This document shows, piece after piece, positions 52,781 to 60,576 of a stretch of 64,000 nucleotides of DNA. Numbering within the stretch: the stretch's first letter is position 1; each line of letters begins with the position of its first letter. The translations under genes and the position numbers were made by a program. Source of the stretch: Chloroflexota bacterium (GTDB lineage Bacteria; Chloroflexota; Anaerolineae; Aggregatilineales; J027); the NCBI GenBank assembly GCA_016234595.1, contig JACRBG010000051.1:1-64000 (forward strand), in the 5' to 3' direction. The notes below the pieces were generated by a model. It had not been told where the DNA came from and made no database searches. It saw only the letters and a program-made list of their open reading frames with translations.

Positions 52781-54820
52781 ATGCCAGAAAAATGGGGGGC
52801 ATTTCCACTAATCATTGGTGGGTTAGCACTGCTGACCGCCATTTTTCTGTTGATAAGCGGCGTTGGCCCCCATGCCATGCCCTTCATGCCAGAGGCCAAA
52901 TTCTCGGATGCTGTGACCAGCCATTGGCCGAACGCCCTCTTTTTACAGCGATCCATTCGGGAAGATGGCACGCTTCCACTTTGGCGTAACCAGATTATGA
53001 GTGGACAGCCTTTTGCGGCCAACCCTCTCAATAAAGTCTGGTATCCCCCACAATGGTTGGTTGTTTTGCTGCCTGTGACCCTCAGTTTAAACCTATTGAT
53101 TTGGCTGACCCTGATTACGGCGGGGGCAGGTGCATGGCTATGGGCGAGACAAACCGGTCTTGAAAAAATCCCTGCTGCCCTAGTCGCTTTTGGCTATGCC
53201 TTTGCGCCGCGCTTATTAGCCGCAGTCGGGGCGGGGCACTTAGATGTCCTCTATGCCATCAGTTGGCAGGCATGGCTCTATTGGAGCGTTTGGCGACTGA
53301 TTCATTTACCCCAACATAGGCGTCGGGAAAGCCTACTGCTTGCCATTTTTACAGCGCTCATTTTTCTAAGTGATGTGCGACTGGCGGCTTATATTTATAT
53401 GATGGCGCTGGCCTATGCGATTTATTTAATCGCCCATCTGCCTGAAAAAAATCTGCGCCCGATTATGGGATGGGCATCTGTTGCGGGCGGCTTGGCAATT
53501 TTATTGACGGCTGTCCAATGGCTGCCCTTGCTCGATTTAACACCCGACCTTTCCCGCAATCGCATTAGCGAGGCCGAGGCGGGTATTTCGAGTATTGAAC
53601 CCGGCGAATTTTTGAGCCTGATGATTGCTAACCATGAAGCCGACCCCGAAAAAATGCTCTATGTAGGGGTGGGGGTCTTTTTATTAGCGCTGGTCGCTTT
53701 GGTGGGGCATCCCCGTCAAATGGGTTTTTGGGCCAGTGGGGTGGTTATGGCAGCGTGGTGGGGCATGGGCCAGAACAGCCTGTTGTGGACATCAGCCGTA
53801 CGCCTATTCCCGTCACTCCTATGGTTTCGGGTTCCGGCCCGGGCATGGCTCATCGTGGCGCTCGTTTTGCCCTATATGGCGGGGTGGGGGCTGCAATGGA
53901 TCGGTGAAATTTCCCAAGAAGCCTTGAAAAAACGAGCCGTGCGCCTTGCCGCTGTTGGCACATTGAGTTTTAGTGCCGTATGTTGGATAAGCAGCCTCGT
54001 TGCACTGGCCGAAGCCCTGCCTATCGAAGCCCTCGTCGGTCTGATTGCTTTGCCCCTCAGTGTAGGCCTGATTTTATTAGGGGCATGGCGCTTAATTCCC
54101 ATCCGCACTTTTCAAGGCGCGTTCGTGCTACTGATGCTGGTAGATGTCCTGTGGGTCGGTCACTCAATGGTCGAGTGGCGTAATCAGCGCGAATGGCTCG
54201 ATGACTATCGCCCGCTGGCCGAGATGTTAAAAGCCGATGGGGTGGAACGGGTTTATTCGCCTAGCTATAGTCTGCCCCAACAAGCGGCGGCCTATTGGCG
54301 CATCCCGCAATTTGATGGAGTTGACCCGTTTCAACTTGACACCTATGTCCAAGAAGCCGAACGCATTACGGGGGTCAAAGCCAAAGGCTACAGCGTGACC
54401 ATTCCCGCTTTTGATTTGCCCGACGATGCCGATGAAGACGACCTTGCCACGATTAATCAAAACGCTGTTATAGATGTACAAGGATTAGCCAATTGGCGCG
54501 TGACGCATGTGGCATCCGCCTTTGAAATTCAGGCAGATGGATTGGAACAGATTGGTAAAATTAGAGAGGTATATGTTTATCGCAATACCTTGATTGCTCA
54601 AGATGTTCGCATCACGTGGCATGGTCCCAATCGGGTGTCAATGTCGCCAGTTAATTCCAATATCTATGCCTTTGCCAAAGCCCCCAACTGGAAAGAATCT
54701 CCTGAAGGGAAATATCAATACGCACCTAAATCTCAATATTTGGGTATGGTGTTTAGTGGAATTGGATTGATTGGCATTATTACATTAGCTTTCGCACAGA
54801 GAAAAACATCCCATGTCTAG
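52781..54820 (+). CDS. YfhO-like polytopic membrane protein (copy B1)
   Basis: 679 residues, about 12 TM segments, with an outer C-terminal domain. The YfhO-type motif LPLWRNQIMSGQPFAANP followed by WYPPQWL is visible near residue 70. YfhO-family proteins are linked to glycosylation of lipoteichoic acid or other envelope polymers in Firmicutes. AGGAAG precedes ATG at 52781, 18 bases after A1; its end overlaps A2 by 8 bases. Homologous to the product of 56438. Confidence 0.75.
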   Translation: MPEKWGAFPLIIGGLALLTAIFLLISGVGPHAMPFMPEAKFSDAVTSHWPNALFLQRSIREDGTLPLWRNQIMSGQPFAANPLNKVWYPPQWLVVLLPVTLSLNLLIWLTLITAGAGAWLWARQTGLEKIPAALVAFGYAFAPRLLAAVGAGHLDVLYAISWQAWLYWSVWRLIHLPQHRRRESLLLAIFTALIFLSDVRLAAYIYMMALAYAIYLIAHLPEKNLRPIMGWASVAGGLAILLTAVQWLPLLDLTPDLSRNRISEAEAGISSIEPGEFLSLMIANHEADPEKMLYVGVGVFLLALVALVGHPRQMGFWASGVVMAAWWGMGQNSLLWTSAVRLFPSLLWFRVPARAWLIVALVLPYMAGWGLQWIGEISQEALKKRAVRLAAVGTLSFSAVCWISSLVALAEALPIEALVGLIALPLSVGLILLGAWRLIPIRTFQGAFVLLMLVDVLWVGHSMVEWRNQREWLDDYRPLAEMLKADGVERVYSPSYSLPQQAAAYWRIPQFDGVDPFQLDTYVQEAERITGVKAKGYSVTIPAFDLPDDADEDDLATINQNAVIDVQGLANWRVTHVASAFEIQADGLEQIGKIREVYVYRNTLIAQDVRITWHGPNRVSMSPVNSNIYAFAKAPNWKESPEGKYQYAPKSQYLGMVFSGIGLIGIITLAFAQRKTSHV

Positions 54821-56441
54821 TCCGCATATCTCTCGACAAGAATGGCGGCGGGTCAGCCTCTATGCAGTAGTTCTCATTTCGCTGACAGTCCTCCCCTATC
54901 TCATTGCATGGGTCGGGCAGGGTAGCGACTGGCGCTTTAGTGGCTCGTTGTTCGGTGCGGAAGATGGCAATGCGTACTTGGGTAAAATGCGCCTAGGAGC
55001 ACGCGGCATTTGGGATTTTTATTTGTTCTACTCGCCCGAAAAACATGATAGTGTGAGCCTGCTCTATCTGCCCTATATCATCCCGGGCCAAGTCGTTGGC
55101 TTGTTTATGTCAGAAGACAATCCGGCGATGGTAGGGGCGCTAATTGCTGTCTTCCACACCCTGCGCGTTATTTTCAATTTTGTCCTGATATTGACGACCT
55201 ATCGCTTCATTGCTATTTTTTTGCGCGCTCCTTCTACACGCTTTCTAGCTCTGATTTTCGCGACTATCGGCGGCGGGTTAGGCTGGTTAGTTGTATTGAC
55301 AGGCCACCTGCCACCGGAATTTTATATTCCAGAGGGGTTTTCATGGCTGGTGCTGCTTGGCTTGCCCCACATCGCACTGGCACGAGTGGCTCTGCTTGGC
55401 GGATTCATTGCGCTGTTTAAATCACTATCGCTGCAAAAATGGCAGGCGTGGTCAAAATGGGCACTCTTGGCAGGATTATGTTGGTTGGTGGTGGGTCTAT
55501 CCGTTACCTTCTATTTCGTTTTGATAGACGCCTTGCTTGGGGCGTGGGGGCTGGTCGTTTGGGCACGTACTCGCCGATTTCCGTTTCAGTTAGCATTGCG
55601 CTGTGCCGTCGCGGTTGGGGTGGCATTACCGTTTCTAGCCTATTTCCTGATTTCATTTAACAACAATCCGGCCTTTGCCCAATGGTCAAAACAAAATCTA
55701 CTGGCCTCACCAAATCCCTTGCAATATGTGTTCGCTTATCTCATTTTGGGCGTTTTGGCATGGATCGGTGGACGCTGGGCATGGCAACGTAGCCACAGCA
55801 ACGAACTCCGTCCTTTATTGCTGATTAGCTGGGTGCTGATTGTGCCAATTTTGGTCTACCTGCCCATTAATGTGCAGCGGCGTTTGGCCGAGGGCGTACT
55901 CATCCCATTAGCGATTTTAGCGGCAGCAGGATTGAAATTATGGACAGGGCTGCATCTTCCCAAATGGCACAGGGCGCGATTGGCCGTTGTTGTTGTAACA
56001 TCCCTCAGTAGTCTATTTTTCCTGATTGGCGTATTTTTTAGTGCCTTTAATCACGATACCCCTGTGTTCGAGCCAGTCTCACAGCTAGCGGCTTTCCAAT
56101 GGCTAGATAAACAAGCGCCAAATGAAACCGTCGTCTTGGGTGCAATGGAAACTGGCAATGCTCTGCCCGTTTATACCAACTTACGCCCTTTTTTGGGACA
56201 TGGCCCGGAAACGATTTATTCTAAACGACGTGAACGGGAAGTTAGTCAATTTTTTCGTGATGAAATGACCCCCGATCAACGAAAGGCGCTTTATCGTTCG
56301 GTAGGAATCCGTTATATTTTCTATAGTCCCGCCGAACGCGAACTCGCCCATGCTGAGAATGACACCTCGCCAAGTTGGGCTGCCGATGGACGACTCATTT
56401 ATGACGAGGCTGGTTATCAAATTTATGAGGTCTTGCCTTGA
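54813..56441 (+). CDS. Polytopic membrane protein, GT-C-glycosyltransferase-like (copy A2)
   Basis: 542 residues, paralogue of the product of 51095: both open with ISRxEWRxV, carry DGxxYxxKxRxG and PExHD in the first outer loop, and end with a domain containing GHxxET and a two-basic-residue motif (RxREV). About 11 TM segments. It overlaps B1 by 8 bases and B2 by 4. The arrangement A1-B1-A2-B2 shows a tandem duplication of a two-gene module. Confidence 0.7.
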   Translation: MSSPHISRQEWRRVSLYAVVLISLTVLPYLIAWVGQGSDWRFSGSLFGAEDGNAYLGKMRLGARGIWDFYLFYSPEKHDSVSLLYLPYIIPGQVVGLFMSEDNPAMVGALIAVFHTLRVIFNFVLILTTYRFIAIFLRAPSTRFLALIFATIGGGLGWLVVLTGHLPPEFYIPEGFSWLVLLGLPHIALARVALLGGFIALFKSLSLQKWQAWSKWALLAGLCWLVVGLSVTFYFVLIDALLGAWGLVVWARTRRFPFQLALRCAVAVGVALPFLAYFLISFNNNPAFAQWSKQNLLASPNPLQYVFAYLILGVLAWIGGRWAWQRSHSNELRPLLLISWVLIVPILVYLPINVQRRLAEGVLIPLAILAAAGLKLWTGLHLPKWHRARLAVVVVTSLSSLFFLIGVFFSAFNHDTPVFEPVSQLAAFQWLDKQAPNETVVLGAMETGNALPVYTNLRPFLGHGPETIYSKRREREVSQFFRDEMTPDQRKALYRSVGIRYIFYSPAERELAHAENDTSPSWAADGRLIYDEAGYQIYEVLP

Positions 56442-58756
56442 CGAAACGACGTGAAATTACCCAATGGCTGCCGCTGGCGATTTTGGCGATTGCAACGGCC
56501 TTGCTGTTTTATCCCCTCATCTTTGGGCGTGCCCTGTTTTGGGGACTGCCTTCTTTGCAATTTTATCCTTGGCGGCAGTTTGCCTTTGATGAAATCCGCG
56601 AAGGCCGGATACCTTTCTGGAATCCCTATGTTGGCGGTGGTGCACCGCTGATTGCCAACTATCAAAGCGCCATTTTTTATCCGCCCAATTGGCTGCATTT
56701 ATTCCTAAGCAATTATTACGCGATGGGCCTGATCGCCATTTTGCATGTTTTTTGGGCAGGTTTGGGTATGTGGTTATTCACAGGCCACTTAGGGTTTGCG
56801 CCGTTGGGCCGAGGGGTCAGCGTCTTGTCGTTCGCACTTGGCAATTATTGCATAGCCCGTTTTGGCTCATTCCCTACGACCGACGCAGCAGCATGGATTC
56901 CATGGATGTTTTGGATCACCCTACGCATTTTGGAGCAGCGCCGCCTGCGTGATATTGGTTTGATGGGGATGATTACCGGAATGCAATTATTAGCGGGTCA
57001 CGCCCAAACCACATGGTACGGCCTTGTCGCATTGGGCCTATTTGCGTTATGGTATACTCGTTGGCCGGCCCGCCCCACGGCTCCCAAACTTCGTTTCCTA
57101 GCCCTGTTATTGTGTGGCATCGCATTGGTCTTAGGTCTAGGAGTCGCCGCTATTCAATTGGTGTTAACCCAAGAATTATTGAGCCAATCGCAGCGATCCG
57201 GCGGCGTGGATTACAAAGTTCTGACGAATCTCTCCTATGCCCCGGCACGAATTTTCACAATGTTTACGCCCCGTTTTTTCGGAACCCCTGCGGATGGTTC
57301 TTATCTGACCAAAGGGCGTGGGGTTTATTTTGAAGACACAGCCTATATTGGTTTTTTGCCCCTCATATCAGCTATTGCTGCTATGATCGGGTGGTTCCAA
57401 CGCCGCAAATTGCTCAAGCATCATCCAATATTTCGTTCGGTACCATTTTGGTCGTTGTTAAGCCTTGCGGGGCTTCTGTTGGCGACAGGGCGTTTTGGGC
57501 CGTTTTATCCTTTTCTATATAACCACGTGCCGACCTTTGATAATTTCCGCGAGCCTGTACGTTGGCTCATTTGGCCCGCCTTTGGCCTCTCAATTCTGGC
57601 GGGGATTGGCGCACACGGTTGGGGACGCAGCCCCCGTGTCATTTTTTGGACACGCCTTTCAGCGGCAGCCGGGGGTGGCATCGTAGTTGTATCATTACTA
57701 TCGGCGCTTTTTTTACAAACAGCCGATAGCGAAGCCTTGCAGGTACTCGTGCGTGCGATGGTTGCTTTAGGGGTAGTCATTTTCATCAGTGCCATTTTGA
57801 CCCTGACACAACCTCCTACCGGCCTTGCCAGCAGTTCATTGGCCCGTTGGCAAATCGCCGTTCTGATTTTTATCGCTGGCGATTTAATCTGGTCAGCGCT
57901 TGGCCTAAATCCAACCGTCTCGCGTGATTTTTATCAGCGCGATTTTAGTATCTCCAAACCCATTGGGCGGCTCTACTGGTTTGAAGATTATGAGAAAAAG
58001 GTCAAATTCGACGACTATTTTGACCTTGATGATTATCGCGTGGCGACGCGGCGTTGGCTATCGGCTCGCACTTCGTTGCTTCCCAATCTCAATATGCTGG
58101 ACGACATCGCTATCTTCAATAATTTTGACCCACTAGAACCCGATGCTCATGTGCGTTATATCGAACTGATTGAGGATGCTGGCCCCAATTCAGGCAAATT
58201 ATTGTGGGCCGCAGGGGTGGGGCAAACCTATGGTGAAACCCAACCGAGGGGGTGGCAAGGCGAAGGCACGGAATTTATTACCCCCCTTGAACCCAGCACC
58301 GTATGGATGGTGCCTAACGCGATTCCAGTCGCCAATCAAACTGAAGCTACGCAACAACTGCTGAATCGCGATTGGTCACCCGACCAGACGGTTATTATCG
58401 AAGCGGCTGATTTTGAGCCGATAACCGATGCCTCCTTTACCGAAGCCGAAGTCGAGGTGCTTTCGGAGCGACCCAATGAACGCCGCTATCGTGTGACCAG
58501 TGATGGCGCAGGTTATTTGGTCTTGGCAAGCACATGGTATCCCGGCTGGGAAGTCGAAATAGATGGTCAAGAAGCAACTCTCTATCAAGCCAACCTAACC
58601 TTCCAAGCCATCGAAATTCCGGCGGGTGGCGCGGACGTGACCCTGCGCTATCGGCCCAACGGTTTTGGGGCAGGCGTTCTGGTCACTTTTATTGCCGTTT
58701 TACTTTGCCTTATGCTGATTGCCATCGGGTTATTCCGAGCACCTACTGAAAATTGA
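56438..58756 (+). CDS. YfhO-like polytopic membrane protein (copy B2)
   Basis: 772 residues, larger relative of B1. Starts at TTG (56438), overlapping the A2 stop as TTGA; no in-frame ATG is available before the first TM segment. The YfhO signature is strong: LPSLQFYPWRQFAFDEIREG, then RIPFWNPYVGGGAPLIANYQ and FYPPNWL. The C-terminal outer domain (about 650-740) ends with VLASTWYPGWEVEIDG and a last TM segment, as in YfhO proteins. Probable envelope glycosylation factor. Confidence 0.8.
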   Translation: MTKRREITQWLPLAILAIATALLFYPLIFGRALFWGLPSLQFYPWRQFAFDEIREGRIPFWNPYVGGGAPLIANYQSAIFYPPNWLHLFLSNYYAMGLIAILHVFWAGLGMWLFTGHLGFAPLGRGVSVLSFALGNYCIARFGSFPTTDAAAWIPWMFWITLRILEQRRLRDIGLMGMITGMQLLAGHAQTTWYGLVALGLFALWYTRWPARPTAPKLRFLALLLCGIALVLGLGVAAIQLVLTQELLSQSQRSGGVDYKVLTNLSYAPARIFTMFTPRFFGTPADGSYLTKGRGVYFEDTAYIGFLPLISAIAAMIGWFQRRKLLKHHPIFRSVPFWSLLSLAGLLLATGRFGPFYPFLYNHVPTFDNFREPVRWLIWPAFGLSILAGIGAHGWGRSPRVIFWTRLSAAAGGGIVVVSLLSALFLQTADSEALQVLVRAMVALGVVIFISAILTLTQPPTGLASSSLARWQIAVLIFIAGDLIWSALGLNPTVSRDFYQRDFSISKPIGRLYWFEDYEKKVKFDDYFDLDDYRVATRRWLSARTSLLPNLNMLDDIAIFNNFDPLEPDAHVRYIELIEDAGPNSGKLLWAAGVGQTYGETQPRGWQGEGTEFITPLEPSTVWMVPNAIPVANQTEATQQLLNRDWSPDQTVIIEAADFEPITDASFTEAEVEVLSERPNERRYRVTSDGAGYLVLASTWYPGWEVEIDGQEATLYQANLTFQAIEIPAGGADVTLRYRPNGFGAGVLVTFIAVLLCLMLIAIGLFRAPTEN

Positions 58757-58833
58757 GGCCGAGAAGTGCGAAAATAAGAATGGCCTATAATTCAAGATGT
58801 TTTTATACTGCATTTCCACGATGAAGGTATATT

Positions 58834-59145
58834 GTGGAAGAAAATAGTTGGCAGGCATATTGTCTTGGATGCTGCCTCTTTGGAATATTATTTCCAATAG
58901 GGCTGGTTTATGTCTCAAATCTCACCCAGAAAAATAATTTAGCAGTTGAACAGTGGGCTGAAAGTAAAGGATATAAAATCCTGAACAAAAAACACCATGT
59001 CAAATTTAGACTGGAATTGCCCCACAAATATGGGAGATATAGCCAGTTCCTTCTAGTAACGACTGAAGACAAAGATGGCCTGATACGAACTGCTTATATC
59101 ATCGCTCACGGGGACAAAATCCTCGAAGCAAAATGGGATGATTGA
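58834..59145 (+). CDS. Small single-TM protein of unknown function in the glycan operon
   Basis: 103 residues from GTG 58834 (AAGG 6 bases upstream). One hydrophobic segment (about 8-28, with Cys-Cys) then a soluble domain (VEQWAESKGYKIL ... LLVTTEDKDG) with an alpha-beta pattern. The DNA is more AT-rich than its neighbours. Its TGA overlaps the ATG of the WbaP-like gene. No function can be assigned. Confidence 0.65.
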   Translation: MEENSWQAYCLGCCLFGILFPIGLVYVSNLTQKNNLAVEQWAESKGYKILNKKHHVKFRLELPHKYGRYSQFLLVTTEDKDGLIRTAYIIAHGDKILEAKWDD

Positions 59146-60572
59146 TGGAAAATACCACTCGCCCAAACACCCTACAACTCAAAATTTCTGAGCGACGTAC
59201 CCTGCTCAAAATCGGCGATGCCATAGCCATTTTGCTATCCGTGATTGGGGCGTTAGCGATTTGGTCAATTGTTGACCAGACCCGCCTCAAATTTAACGCC
59301 GACTTTTTGTTGCATAACAGTTGGTGGTTTCCGGTGCTATGGGTGCTGTATCAAACCCTTGCCAGCGCCAGCGACTTTTATAATCTGCGAATTTCGGCCA
59401 ATTTCTGGAATGGCTTTCGGCGGCTGCTGCTGATTGAGCTTCAATTGGTGATGGTTTATCTCGTGATATTTTTCTTTTCCCCACGCGATACCCTGCCTCG
59501 TTTGTTCATTCTCTATTACAGCGTGCTCTCGTTTGCGCTGATTTTGCTGTGGCGGGCCATCTGGTGGTCGGCTTTTGCACGGCGTTTTGGCTTGCAGCGA
59601 CGGGCACTCGTTGTTGGAGCGGGGTGGGCCGCCCGTACGATTATTAAAACCTTACACGAAGAAGCCACTGATGAATATGAAATCGTCGGTCTAGTCGCAG
59701 CCTTTGACCCTGAAGATACCTTGAGCGAAAGCCACCAAGTCTACGGTTTAGATGGTGAACCCCTGCCTAAGATTGTGCAGCGGTTGGGTGTATCTGAGAT
59801 TATTTTGGCCTATGGCAGCCAACTCCCCGGCACGATTTTTCAGGGCGTACTGGATTGTTATGAACAAGGCGTGGCGATTGTCCCGATGGCCCTATTGTAT
59901 GAACAAATCACCGGACGTGTCCCTATTGAACATGTCGGCATGGACGATTGGGCCGTCGTGCTACCCTTGGAACCCGAATCCATTTTTAACCCCTTCATGC
60001 CCATCAAACGCCTCATAGATATTGGTTTTTCATTATTTGGGTTAATCGGCTTTGGGCTAGCATTGCCCTTTATTGCCCTTGCCATTCGACTCGAATCCCC
60101 CGGCGGAATTTTTTACACCCAAGAGCGCGTGGGCAAAGGCGGCAAAACGTTCAAGATTATCAAGTTGCGCTCGATGCGAAACGATGCCGAAAAAGCTGGC
60201 CCTCAATGGTCAGATAAAAATGACGCCCGCATCACTCGTACAGGCAAAATCTTACGAAAGACTCGCATGGATGAACTACCCCAATTTATCAATATTCTCA
60301 AAGGAGATATGAGTCTGGTTGGGCCACGCCCTGAACGTCCATTTTTTGTCGAGCAGCTTTCCGAAGAAATTCCATTCTATCGCACCCGCCATCTCATCCG
60401 CCCCGGCGCGACGGGTTGGGCACAAGTGCGCTATCCTTATGGCAGCAGTGTCGAAGATTCGCTCATCAAGCTGCAATACGACCTTTATTACATCCGCCAT
60501 CAATCCTTGGCGCTGGATTTACAAATTATGATTCGCACTATCGGCAAAATGATTTCATTTGCAGGGACATAA
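59145..60572 (+). CDS. WbaP-type undecaprenyl-phosphate sugar phosphotransferase
   Basis: Initiating transferase that loads a hexose-1-phosphate onto undecaprenyl phosphate. 475 residues from ATG 59145. Four to five N-terminal TM segments, a central CoA-binding-like domain (RALVVGAGWAARTII, about residue 160) and a C-terminal bacterial sugar transferase domain: KRLIDIGFSLFGL, YTQERVGKGGKTFKIIKLRSM, TRMDELPQFINILKGDMSLVGPRPE. Start of a polysaccharide assembly step in the envelope cluster; sugar identity unknown (glucose or galactose are typical). Confidence 0.92.
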   Translation: MENTTRPNTLQLKISERRTLLKIGDAIAILLSVIGALAIWSIVDQTRLKFNADFLLHNSWWFPVLWVLYQTLASASDFYNLRISANFWNGFRRLLLIELQLVMVYLVIFFFSPRDTLPRLFILYYSVLSFALILLWRAIWWSAFARRFGLQRRALVVGAGWAARTIIKTLHEEATDEYEIVGLVAAFDPEDTLSESHQVYGLDGEPLPKIVQRLGVSEIILAYGSQLPGTIFQGVLDCYEQGVAIVPMALLYEQITGRVPIEHVGMDDWAVVLPLEPESIFNPFMPIKRLIDIGFSLFGLIGFGLALPFIALAIRLESPGGIFYTQERVGKGGKTFKIIKLRSMRNDAEKAGPQWSDKNDARITRTGKILRKTRMDELPQFINILKGDMSLVGPRPERPFFVEQLSEEIPFYRTRHLIRPGATGWAQVRYPYGSSVEDSLIKLQYDLYYIRHQSLALDLQIMIRTIGKMISFAGT

Positions 60573-60576
60573 CTCA

